Source: JBBRRP01 sp964609655
GTDB taxonomy: Bacteria; Myxococcota_A; Polyangia; Polyangiales; Polyangiaceae
Length of the DNA stretch: 64,000 bases
Reading direction: 5' to 3'
Assembly: GCA_964609655.1 (NCBI GenBank)
Contig: CAZSUA010000002.1
Location: 1 to 64,000 of the forward strand
Shown here in pieces: positions 8,348-16,178 of this stretch. Every line of letters begins with the position of its first letter. The first letter of the stretch is position 1. The position numbers and the translations under genes are program-made. Under the pieces are notes generated by a model. The model made no database searches. It had not been told where the DNA came from and saw only the letters and a list, made by a program, of their open reading frames with translations.

Positions 8348-8976
8348 AGCGCTTCCTCCCTAACAGCAGCGGCAGACGCCGGAGCCGCTTGAATTTGCTG
8401 CAGTTCTTCGCGCACCGCGCTGGCATTCGGGCCCGTGGGTTCGAGCAAGAGGAACGCCTGCAAGCGTTTCTCAGCGGTGATATAGTCACCACGCTCCAAC
8501 GCTAACATGCCAGAAAGACGCAGCGCCAGGACGTGCTCAGGATTGCGCGCCAGAATCTGCTCCAGCTCGCGATTGGCTCGATTGAGCTCCCCCAATCCGG
8601 CATAGAGTGTTGCCATCAGGTAGCGCAGACTCACGTTCTCGGGCTGTTGTCTGAGATGCGGAGCTGCGTAGCTCACCGCACTTCTGACTCGCCCGGCTCG
8701 CACACACACGCTCACCAACTTTGGCAAGATCACTTCAGCTGAACCGCCCATTTCAAGCGCCGCACTGAAGTATTGCTCTGCGCGAATCGTTTCGCCCAGG
8801 TGTGCCAAAGCTTCCGCCTGCTTAACCAAGCTTTCAGGCGTCTCGCGCACGATCGGCGTGTGGCTTGGCGTACCGGGTGAGGCCGCACAACCCGGGAGCC
8901 CTCCGCTAGCCATCGCGACCAGGATCGCGGGCATCACGCAATATCGTCGTACTATTCTTTGGGGGGATGTATCCAT
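8344..8976 (-). CDS. tadD: TadD-like TPR lipoprotein
   Basis: About 210 residues with a signal peptide ending in the lipobox LPGC and three to four TPR-like helix pairs (SLVKQAEALAHLGETIRAEQ, LRYLMATLYAGLGELNRAN, LALRLSGMLALERGDYITAE). TPR lipoproteins of this size are the TadD/pilotin-like accessory of Tad systems and help secretin assembly. The start is either the ATG at 8976 or the GTG immediately before it; no strong ribosome site distinguishes them. The stop overlaps the start of the second ATPase. The assignment to TadD rests on lipobox, repeats and context, not on diagnostic residues. Confidence 0.7.
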   Translation of the reverse strand: MDTSPQRIVRRYCVMPAILVAMASGGLPGCAASPGTPSHTPIVRETPESLVKQAEALAHLGETIRAEQYFSAALEMGGSAEVILPKLVSVCVRAGRVRSAVSYAAPHLRQQPENVSLRYLMATLYAGLGELNRANRELEQILARNPEHVLALRLSGMLALERGDYITAEKRLQAFLLLEPTGPNASAVREELQQIQAAPASAAAVREEAL

Positions 8977-9029
8977 CACAGGAACCCGTTCGACCCGACG
9001 GGCGGCGAGTTGCGGCTATTCGAAATCAC

Positions 9030-9629
9030 CTAGTTTTCGGCTGCATTCTGTAACTTTTGCTCAGTCTCCGCCTCGGAAAGCCGGATCCACTCGCCAAACT
9101 CGCCGCCCTTCTTTCCCCAGAGCGCTCTCAGCGCCCGCACTTCAGTCAGAGCGGCGTCGAGTTCGCCATTTTCGCGCGCCAACTCCAAACGCAACTGGTG
9201 CCCTTGAAAGGCACGCCAGATCTCCGCTTGCCATTCTTTAGCTTGCTGCTTGGCCTCCACAGCGCGTCCCGCGCTTCCTGCTTCCTCAAAGCAGCCGCCC
9301 GCTTCCTCAAGGAGTGCCACAGACTCAACGCCGTCAGCGGGTTCAAAGGGTGCACGCTGCTTTTTTGCGTAGGCCGCATTGAATGCAGCTTGTGCGCGGT
9401 GCCCTGCCGTCTCCCCCTGAGCTTTCGCGCAACGCGCCTCGGCGCCAAACAAGTCCTTCGCTGCCAGTTGGGTTTTCGGTGGCTTCACGCGCGTGGCCTC
9501 ATCTTGACCAAAGGAAAAGAAAAGCCCTCCCACTGCCACGGCAGCGACCAAGGCTAGGATAAGAGTGCGTGCGTTTGCGTTCTGCGGCTCCGCACCGGGT
9601 GTTTCCGCAGCTCCTTGGGCATCGACCAT
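9030..9629 (-). CDS. Single-pass membrane protein of the Tad operon, unknown function
   Basis: A 199-residue protein with a short polar N-terminus, one membrane segment (ARTLILALVAAVAVGGLFFSF, residues about 21-41), and an Ala/Glu/Lys-rich helical periplasmic region up to the C-terminus. The helical part (AAYAKKQRAPFEPA, ALLEEAGGCFEEAGSAGRAVEA, LRLELARENGELDAALTEV) could form TPR-like hairpins or a coiled coil. I do not recognise the family. It sits between tadC and tadD, a position often filled by small accessory genes in Tad loci. Codon use and spacing match its neighbours. Confidence 0.65.
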   Translation of the reverse strand: MVDAQGAAETPGAEPQNANARTLILALVAAVAVGGLFFSFGQDEATRVKPPKTQLAAKDLFGAEARCAKAQGETAGHRAQAAFNAAYAKKQRAPFEPADGVESVALLEEAGGCFEEAGSAGRAVEAKQQAKEWQAEIWRAFQGHQLRLELARENGELDAALTEVRALRALWGKKGGEFGEWIRLSEAETEQKLQNAAEN

Positions 9630-9655
9630 TTTTGAGTCCTTTGATTCTGAGAAAC

Positions 9656-10573
9656 CTAGAAACCTGCGCCCGTCACGATGAACGGACCCATCAACAGCAG
9701 CAAAATGCAGCCAAACATGAAGACCATGGGAATGATCATGTAAACGCCGGCACGCGTCGCTGATTCCTCGGCAAGCACCGTACGCAGCCCACGACTCACC
9801 TGAGCCTGGGTGAGGAGCGCTTCTGAGATCGGTGTCCCTTTTTCTTCCGCTTGAGTGAGCGCACGCACCAGATCTCGTACCGACGAGATGGGGGCACGCC
9901 GTTCAAATGTTGCCAACGCCTCGCGCCGTGTTTGACCGAGATTCAGTGCATCGAGCAACCTTCCGATCTCTTGAGCGAGCGGATCGCCAGACTCGGCCTC
10001 CCGCACCACCATGCTCAAGGACGCCGGAAAATCTAAACCGGCACTAGTGCACAGTGCCGCAAGATCGATCGCTGCAGGTAACCGACGGCCAATCGCCTTC
10101 AAGCGTTGGCGCATTTCTGATTCCACTTGCAAGTGGACAATCGCGGGCCCGCCGAGGGCACCCAACACCAAATAGAGCTCACCCTGCCCAGTGAGGGAAC
10201 TGAGCATGGCGCCCGTCGCCGCGAACATCATGCAGCCAAGCAGCATGGCTCCAGATAGCTCATCCGGAACAAACCCCAGATAGTCGCCCGCCTGCTCCAG
10301 GCGGCTCGCCTGCCGAGCCCTGAAGCTGGCAACTTTGGAACTCTGAGTAAAACAAGCTAAAACTTCGCCTATCAGCCCTCCAAACCAAAGCAGCACGGGC
10401 TCCAGCAACCGGAAACCTTCCGACTCCTGAAGAGCACGCGTACGAGCCTGTGCGCGATAGCCGCGCTGGGGAGCCTCCAACGGGCGCACGCCGGCCAGCG
10501 CTACACCGAGCGCCACGATTGCGATGCAAACTAAGACCAAACACAGCGAACGCATCACTCCATACGAAGGCAT
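9656..10573 (-). CDS. tadC: TadC, type II secretion F-domain inner-membrane protein
   Basis: This 305-residue platform protein has a GspF-like domain (LKAIGRRLPAAIDLAALCTSAGLDFPAS, then PLAQEIGRLL and the ALTQAEEKGTPISEAL segment) flanked by membrane segments at both ends. It ends in a VFMFGCILLLLMGPFI helix. The ATG at 10573 is chosen because AAGGAG lies 8 nt upstream and overlaps the tadB stop region; a longer frame upstream runs into tadB. TadB and TadC pair to form the cytoplasmic-membrane platform that couples the TadA ATPase to pilus assembly. Confidence 0.9.
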   Translation of the reverse strand: MPSYGVMRSLCLVLVCIAIVALGVALAGVRPLEAPQRGYRAQARTRALQESEGFRLLEPVLLWFGGLIGEVLACFTQSSKVASFRARQASRLEQAGDYLGFVPDELSGAMLLGCMMFAATGAMLSSLTGQGELYLVLGALGGPAIVHLQVESEMRQRLKAIGRRLPAAIDLAALCTSAGLDFPASLSMVVREAESGDPLAQEIGRLLDALNLGQTRREALATFERRAPISSVRDLVRALTQAEEKGTPISEALLTQAQVSRGLRTVLAEESATRAGVYMIIPMVFMFGCILLLLMGPFIVTGAGF

Positions 10574-10586
10574 CACTCCATCTCCT

Positions 10587-11429
10587 TCAGATATCCACCA
10601 ACAAGATTTTTCGTGCCGCGAGGACGGCAGCAAGCCAAAGCACCACCGCCGCTGCGAACACGAGGTGACCGGTGAACGTGGTCTCAAGTGGACGAAAGAA
10701 AAGCGGATCCATCATGCGCACACCGAGATAGAGCGGGACCGGGATCCCGCCGATCACGAAGGACTGAGCTTTGCCTTCGGCTGTTTTGGAGCGCACCACC
10801 CCTTCGAGGCGCGCCATTTCTCGCAAACTGATGGCCGCTGTGGCCAATGCGCGTGGCAGATTCCCGCCTGTGCGCCGCGCCGTTCGCAGCACCGCGACGG
10901 CCGCGTGAAACGTTGAGCTTTTCACACGCGCGGCCCCCACTTCCAGTGCACCATCCAAGGGCATACCGAGCTCCACTTCTTTCAGGATCAGCTCGACTTC
11001 GGAGAGAAGTGGCAGTGAAATCACGGAGCAAGACGACAGCATCGCATCGCCCAACGAGGGTGTCGAATGCAGTGCGTTGCCGAGAGCATTGAGCCACCCC
11101 TCCACCTGCTGATCGATGCGCGTCACCCGTCGGCCGCGCTCCCGCGACAGCATAATCGGCACGCCAAGCAGGACGGCAACCGGAAACAGCGCGAACCAAT
11201 ACTCGCCAAGAGCGGTTAGTCCGAGCGAAGCAACAACCGCGCCGATCTGCCCCCAGAGAATCGACCTGGGCTTCACTTCGGAACGCAGAAACGCGAGCTC
11301 TCCGCTCACCCACGCGTGATACCGCGCGACCTGAACGGCCAGCCACGGCACCACCGCCCAAACTCCAGTGAGCGCCCCCGTGATCGCGAATAGCGCAACG
11401 ATGCGCCCCATCCAATACCACGCTGTCAT
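10587..11429 (-). CDS. tadB: TadB, type II secretion F-domain inner-membrane protein
   Basis: A 280-residue protein starting MTAWYWMGRIVALFA, with N-terminal membrane segments, a central GspF-type domain (QVEGWLNALGNALHSTPSLGDAM, then VELILKEVELGMPLDGALEV), and two C-terminal membrane helices. The ATG at 11429 overlaps the TadA stop by one base (TGATG), which fixes the start and implies translational coupling. It forms the inner-membrane platform together with TadC, encoded 13 nt downstream. Confidence 0.9.
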   Translation of the reverse strand: MTAWYWMGRIVALFAITGALTGVWAVVPWLAVQVARYHAWVSGELAFLRSEVKPRSILWGQIGAVVASLGLTALGEYWFALFPVAVLLGVPIMLSRERGRRVTRIDQQVEGWLNALGNALHSTPSLGDAMLSSCSVISLPLLSEVELILKEVELGMPLDGALEVGAARVKSSTFHAAVAVLRTARRTGGNLPRALATAAISLREMARLEGVVRSKTAEGKAQSFVIGGIPVPLYLGVRMMDPLFFRPLETTFTGHLVFAAAVVLWLAAVLAARKILLVDI

Positions 11430-13123
11430 CAGACGTAGTCTCCCTGGCTTACCACTCCGTGCGCGATGAACTGGTCCACGAACGATGGCATGTAGCCACT
11501 CGCGCGATGTTCCCCCACGATTCTGCCATTTTCGGCGGTTCCAGTGCGGCAAAAACTGAATATTTCGCGCATCTCGATCTCTCCGTCGTGCCCCAACCCC
11601 ACGAGCTCCGTGATGTTCGTGACGCGTCGCGACCCGTCAGATAGGCGGGACTGTTGAACGATCACGTGGACACTCGACGCAATCTGACGGCGAATCGCCT
11701 GAATAGGCAGCTCGACTCCCGACATCAAACACAGCGTCTCAATGCGCGCTACCGCTTCGCGTGGACTGTTGGCGTGGGTGGTGGTCATCGAGCCTTCGTG
11801 GCCTGTGTTCATCGCCTGCAGCATGTCGAGTGTTTCGCCGCCGCGACATTCGCCCACGATAATGCGATCCGGGCGCATGCGCAGTGCATTCTTCAGCAGA
11901 TCTCGGATCGTGTATTCCCCTTTGCCCTCCATGTTGGGCGGGCGAGACTCCAGAGATACGACATGTGGCTGCCGCAACTGGAGCTCCGCCGCGTCTTCAA
12001 TCGTGACCAAGCGTTCGTCGCCCGAGATGGAGCCGGACAGCACGTTCAGGAGGGTCGTTTTTCCGCTGCCGGTTCCGCCTGAAATAATGATATTTTTCTT
12101 CACCTTCACCGAGCGCTCAAGGAAGCTCGCCATGCGTTGGCTGAGCGAGCCAAACTTCACAAGCTCCGACATCTGGAGCGGTTCCTTCCTGAATTTGCGG
12201 ATCGTGATGCACGCCCCTTTGAGCGCCAACGGAGGGATCACGGCATTCACACGCGAACCATCTTTGAGGCGGGCGTCCACGATTGGAGTGGATTCATCAA
12301 TGCGACGACCGAGCGGAGTCACGATGCGTTCGATGACCGCACGAACTGTCTCATCGTCCGTGAAGCGAAGGCCCGTGAGCGTTAGCCTACCCGCACGCTC
12401 AGCATAAATGCTCTGCGGATCCACGACCATGATCTCGCTCACCTCGATGTCTTGCAGCAATTGCTCTAAGGGTCCAAGCCCGAGTGCCTCATCCGTGAGC
12501 TCCTGCACCAACCGCTGGCGGTCAAGGTTTTCAGGTAGCTCAGCCCCCATGCTTTGGAGGATCATACCCAGAGCTTCGATCACCTTGGGCCGCATCTCAT
12601 CCACATTGATGCGCGCGCGACCCAACTTGGGAAGATCGAGATGGTCGAGTAAGCTGCGATGGATCCGCCGGCGAAGCAGTGGCGGCGCCTCCGTTTCCAC
12701 AGGAGGCGAGGCTAGCTGAACTACCACCGGCGCAACGACTGGGGTAGCCAACAGAACCGGAATCGGAGCTGCAACAGGAACAGCCAATGGAATCGGAGCT
12801 GCAACAGGAACCGGTGGTTGCGTCTTCCGTATCACCTGCAACTCAAAGGGCCCGACACGGATCGGCACCGTTTGCGCGCGCACCACCCGCGCTGCCTGAC
12901 GCAGCAGCAACCCATCCACCAACGAGCCATTGTGGGAACAATCAGCCACCACCAGGTCAACACCCTGTCGCGAGAGCGACACATGGCGCCGTGACACCAC
13001 ATTCGAAGGCAAAAAAACGGCACATTCGGGATTACGCCCAATCCACAACGGCTCATTCCCTATCGAAAGTTCAAGGCTTCCCGAAGGTGTCACCACCGTG
13101 ATCTGGAGCTCAGCGTTTTCCAC
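11429..13123 (-). CDS. tadA: FHA-domain-fused TadA/CpaF secretion ATPase
   Basis: A 564-residue protein. Residues about 5-95 form an FHA phosphothreonine-binding domain (GR at 29-30, SRRHVSL at 44-50, SHNGS at 63-67). Residues about 101-145 are a Pro/Ala/Val linker containing a 10-residue tandem repeat. Residues about 150-540 are a CpaF ATPase with N-terminal DLPKLGRARINVDEMRPKV, LPEN...ELTDEALGLGPLE, Walker A GGTGSGKT at 349-356, VTIEDAAELQL, RPDRIIVGECRGGETLD and TTHA. FHA fusion suggests that ATPase recruitment depends on a Ser/Thr kinase. It overlaps the secretin gene by 14 nt and tadB by 1 nt. Confidence 0.9.
   Translation of the reverse strand: MENAELQITVVTPSGSLELSIGNEPLWIGRNPECAVFLPSNVVSRRHVSLSRQGVDLVVADCSHNGSLVDGLLLRQAARVVRAQTVPIRVGPFELQVIRKTQPPVPVAAPIPLAVPVAAPIPVLLATPVVAPVVVQLASPPVETEAPPLLRRRIHRSLLDHLDLPKLGRARINVDEMRPKVIEALGMILQSMGAELPENLDRQRLVQELTDEALGLGPLEQLLQDIEVSEIMVVDPQSIYAERAGRLTLTGLRFTDDETVRAVIERIVTPLGRRIDESTPIVDARLKDGSRVNAVIPPLALKGACITIRKFRKEPLQMSELVKFGSLSQRMASFLERSVKVKKNIIISGGTGSGKTTLLNVLSGSISGDERLVTIEDAAELQLRQPHVVSLESRPPNMEGKGEYTIRDLLKNALRMRPDRIIVGECRGGETLDMLQAMNTGHEGSMTTTHANSPREAVARIETLCLMSGVELPIQAIRRQIASSVHVIVQQSRLSDGSRRVTNITELVGLGHDGEIEMREIFSFCRTGTAENGRIVGEHRASGYMPSFVDQFIAHGVVSQGDYV
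12759..12811. repeat. Direct repeat of 23 bp (30 bp period) inside the FHA-ATPase linker
   Basis: The 23 bp at 12759-12781 (starting GGAATCGGAGCTGC) recurs exactly at 12789-12811, one 30-bp period later, and encodes a tandem VPVAAPIP-type decapeptide in the linker between the FHA and ATPase domains. It is a coding repeat that can vary linker length by recombination. Confidence 0.9.
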
Positions 13124-14300
13124 GAACGCCCCCCTTCACACGCGGCTCATCCAACATTCGGCTTTGCTCGATGTTGCCGTCGTACTCTTCGAATCGCTGA
13201 AGCGCCTCCTTGATCCGCCGCTGGGCGTCCTCAGAGGTGGCATCCACCACCGAGGGCACTATCATCACGATGTTCTCCAGATCCTGGCTCGTCGAGCGTT
13301 CCGAGCCAAATAGCAAGCCCAAAAGCGGGATTTGGCTCAATCCCGGGAGCCCCGAACGCGTGTGGACTTCGCTCTTCGAGCTGAGGCCAGCCAGTATCAG
13401 TGATTGACCCAATTCTAGGTTCACAATCGTGTCGAGCTGCGATGTCGTGCGCCCTGGCGCTCCCGTGCCGCGATCATCGGCCAAATCCGAAACATCCGCG
13501 TGCACGAACAGATCCAACCTGCCAGATTCGGAATCGTACTTTGGCTGAATTTGGAGCGAGCTCCCAAATGTGATCTGATGAATGCCGCCTGAGAGGCTAC
13601 CCTGAACGGGAATATTCACCTCGCCACCACCGGAAAACGTGGCTTTTTCGCCGTTGGCCGTGATCACTGCTGCATGGCGCATAACCTTTGCGAACCCTTT
13701 GGCCTGGGCGATGTCTAACTTGGGCAACGCCTGAGTGACCACCGCACCTGCCGTTTCAAAACGATTCGCCAAGAGATCGTAGCCTAGATTCAGGGTTCCC
13801 CCGCCAATCGAGCCTGGCCAGTTCACACCTACTTGGTGATTGTAGCTCTTGTCGAGTTGCACAAAGTAGAAATCGAGCCGAATGTTGTCGCGTGCGGGCA
13901 CACCTGTCTTTGCGGCTGCCGCCTTCTCTTCAACACCTCCCGCTACTTCGATGGCGTACTGACGTTTCGCTCCATTTTGCATCAACAAGAGAAGCGATGT
14001 CACGCCAGGATTCATCGCCACGACCACGAAATCCTTGGCATCGGGAGTGAGCCGCACATCCACGACGCCCTTCACACCTTCTGAGAAGCTCTGCACTCCG
14101 GATGCGGATAGAACCTGCTGCTCTCCCACTTTAAGTTGAATGCTCTGGGAAGGCGCTGCTTCATTGAGGCCTGAGCCGACCTCAGCGCTGGCGTAAGAAG
14201 CGCCGCCGAGTAAGGCGCTGCAAACGGAAACGGCAGAGATCAACGAACGAAAACGGTGGCGCACAGAATTCTCCTTGAATCGGGTTGGAATGAAGTTCAT
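13110..14300 (-). CDS. cpaC: CpaC/RcpA-type outer-membrane secretin of the Tad system
   Basis: A 396-residue secretin with an N-terminal signal peptide (LISAVSVCSALLGGASYASA). Next is the pilus-secretin N-terminal domain (SIQLKVGEQQVLSASGVQS...VVVAMNPGVTSLLL), then a secretin domain with the family marks PKLDIAQAKGFAKVM, GGEVNIPVQ, LDLFVHADVSDL and the VLNLELGQSL...GLPGLSQIPLLGLLFGS-like end. It would form the outer-membrane channel of the pilus. It overlaps cpaB by 4 nt and the FHA-ATPase by 14 nt. It is slightly shorter than many CpaC proteins (about 450-500), mostly in the N-terminal part. Confidence 0.9.
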   Translation of the reverse strand: MNFIPTRFKENSVRHRFRSLISAVSVCSALLGGASYASAEVGSGLNEAAPSQSIQLKVGEQQVLSASGVQSFSEGVKGVVDVRLTPDAKDFVVVAMNPGVTSLLLLMQNGAKRQYAIEVAGGVEEKAAAAKTGVPARDNIRLDFYFVQLDKSYNHQVGVNWPGSIGGGTLNLGYDLLANRFETAGAVVTQALPKLDIAQAKGFAKVMRHAAVITANGEKATFSGGGEVNIPVQGSLSGGIHQITFGSSLQIQPKYDSESGRLDLFVHADVSDLADDRGTGAPGRTTSQLDTIVNLELGQSLILAGLSSKSEVHTRSGLPGLSQIPLLGLLFGSERSTSQDLENIVMIVPSVVDATSEDAQRRIKEALQRFEEYDGNIEQSRMLDEPRVKGGVRGKR

Positions 14301-15064
14301 TGGACCCTCTCAATCACGGGCACTTCAGGTTTCTTCTTGACGGCGACGACCCAATCCGTGCGTTCCTTTGCCTGCTGCACATCGCCCTGAGTGGTGCTCG
14401 GCAGCTTGTCTACGAGCGTGATATCGTCGGCGTTTCTGAGCGAAAGCCTCAGCGTTCCGCCTTGCTCGGCTTGGGTCACCGTTTGCGCTTGCTCGACGGT
14501 CATACTCACCACGACCGAACCATTCCCGCCTCCTGACCTGACCTCAGCCGCCACCTCCGTGGTGCCATTGACAGCTAACACCAATAAATTTTGGAGCAGC
14601 GTGGCTGTTTCAGCTCCGGAGTGCGAAGTATACAAGAGATCCACGCGATCTCCCGGCCGGAGCAGACCATCAAACAGCTGCTCTGATGCGATATTGAGAG
14701 CACGCATCCCCTTTTGAACCAGGCCAGCCAGCGAACGTGCGGCTTCTTGGCCCCCCGCCACATCTGTCCACTGAACTAGGTCGCCACCCTTGAGCGCAGC
14801 ATTGGTACGAACACCGATCAGTTTTTCCGTGTCGCTGGCGCGCACCTGGCGGCGAGTCACGTAGCTCGACGGCACTTGTTGCAACGCCAAGTCGGCCTTT
14901 GAGATCACCGCACCGAGCGGCAGATCGCGAACCGTGGAGACCAGCTGAAGCCTTGGGCCGCCAGCCACTTCTTCTTCAAGACGGGAAAGGTAGACCTGAC
15001 CCAGCGCCGCTGCGCCGATGCCGCTTGCAACCGAGAGAATGATAAGAAACTTTCTATTAGCCAT
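14297..15064 (-). CDS. cpaB: CpaB/RcpC-type Flp pilus assembly protein
   Basis: A 255-residue periplasmic protein starting MANRKFLIILSVASGIGAAAL, an N-terminal membrane anchor. It is followed by a SAF-like domain (RDLPLGAVISKADLALQQVP, then GVRTNAALKGGDLVQWTDV) and the RcpC region (GMRALNIA...GLLRPGDRVDLLYT, LLQNLLVLAVN). It is the first gene of the minus-strand Tad operon and starts at the ATG at 15064; longer frames upstream contain non-family sequence. No strong ribosome site is visible. CpaB supports the secretin in the periplasm. Confidence 0.9.
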   Translation of the reverse strand: MANRKFLIILSVASGIGAAALGQVYLSRLEEEVAGGPRLQLVSTVRDLPLGAVISKADLALQQVPSSYVTRRQVRASDTEKLIGVRTNAALKGGDLVQWTDVAGGQEAARSLAGLVQKGMRALNIASEQLFDGLLRPGDRVDLLYTSHSGAETATLLQNLLVLAVNGTTEVAAEVRSGGGNGSVVVSMTVEQAQTVTQAEQGGTLRLSLRNADDITLVDKLPSTTQGDVQQAKERTDWVVAVKKKPEVPVIERVQ

Positions 15065-15210
15065 AGTGTGCCGCGTTGCTGCGTTCGCGAATTTTGGCGA
15101 ACCCCCAAGCTTCGACCACGCCCCCGCGGAGTTGCTCGCAAAATGAATGCGCAACTGGGAGCGCGTCGGGTCGATAGCCCTCAAACCAAATCTCTCACGG
15201 AGAATTCCGC
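15065..15210. promoter_or_regulatory. Divergent promoter region between the two Tad transcription units
   Basis: These 146 bp separate cpaB (minus) from the lipoprotein gene at 15211 (plus) and must hold both promoters. I see an inverted repeat TTCGC-8 nt-GCGAA at about 15084-15101 that could be an operator. I cannot assign convincing -35/-10 or sigma-54 boxes. Confidence 0.4.
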
Positions 15211-16173
15211 ATGAAACGACGTCTATTTCTGTTCGCCTCTTTCGCTCTGTTCGCTGCTTGCGGCCAAAATCGAAAGGCTTGCCCGGAGGCCTCGGGCTGC
15301 GTAACAGACCCTGCCTCGCCACCCAGCACCGGCACGGTACTCCGCGCCAGCTGGGGAAAGGACCCGGGACAACTCGGTGTCTCCGACGCTGAAGAGGGCA
15401 ACGCTGAGGCGCCCATGAGTCTCGTGTTCGACCCAAAGACTGGTGAGATTTTGTTGCTCGATCAGCTAAATCTGCGAGTTCAGGTCTTCCTCGGTAGCGT
15501 GCTCAAAAAAGTGATCCTGATCCCTTCTGGGACCGTCCAAGATCTCGCACTACTAGCGAACGGAAACATTCTCTTGCTGGATCGCCTCAAGGACGCCGAG
15601 CTCATTGAGATCGATCAAGACGGGAGCGTGATCGGAAAGACGAGTGTGATCGGTGACGGCATCGCCTCCGCTGCTGAGATCACTGCACTCTTTAGCAATG
15701 AAAAAGGCATCTGGGCAGACATCGGCAAGCAATCGATCCTGCTGCTCGATCCCGCTGGAGTGGCGCCGCAAACTCGCGAGATTCAACCGGGTTTTCCCGC
15801 AAACGACCACGTGTACAAGGTCCAGGGAACGGGGCGCACGCTCTCGATCATCTCAACACCCAGCCATCAAGCTACGGGTCAAAAGCAAACGCTCGTGGAA
15901 TATCCGAGCCCCGTTACGGGCATAACGACCCTGCGCGTAGACAAGTTGGGCAATGTCTACCTTGCCACCCGTCACCTTTTGGACGACAGGAAGTCCACCT
16001 CAGAAACATCCTGGATGGTGGTGCTCGACGCTGAACTCCGCGAAGTGCGGCGCTTGATTCTCTCTCCAAACGGCACGGCTCGCGAGATTTTCCGGGAGCT
16101 GGAGATCGGGCCAAACGGCGAGATTTTTCAGCTGCATATCACGCAAGATGCAGCGTTGGTGGAGAGGTATTGA
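15211..16173 (+). CDS. Lipoprotein with NHL/propeller-like repeats
   Basis: A 320-residue protein with a lipobox (FAAC, C at 17) after a short basic signal. The body contains repeated LLLDQLNLRVQVF, NGNILLLDRL, DIGKQSILLLDPAG and DKLGNVYLATRHLL units, the pattern of an NHL- or SMP-30-like beta-propeller of about six blades. It lies at the head of the plus-strand transcription unit divergent from the Tad operon and overlaps the ribosome site of the next gene. A role as an outer-membrane or periplasmic scaffold for pilus parts is inferred; no enzyme motif is seen. A ribosome site (CGGAGA) is 6-10 nt before the ATG. Confidence 0.7.
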   Translation: MKRRLFLFASFALFAACGQNRKACPEASGCVTDPASPPSTGTVLRASWGKDPGQLGVSDAEEGNAEAPMSLVFDPKTGEILLLDQLNLRVQVFLGSVLKKVILIPSGTVQDLALLANGNILLLDRLKDAELIEIDQDGSVIGKTSVIGDGIASAAEITALFSNEKGIWADIGKQSILLLDPAGVAPQTREIQPGFPANDHVYKVQGTGRTLSIISTPSHQATGQKQTLVEYPSPVTGITTLRVDKLGNVYLATRHLLDDRKSTSETSWMVVLDAELREVRRLILSPNGTAREIFRELEIGPNGEIFQLHITQDAALVERY

Positions 16174-16178
16174 GGGCC

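Noticed and set aside
12759..12811. CRISPR-like repeat
   Set aside because: Only two copies 30 bp apart, in frame in a Pro-rich protein linker.
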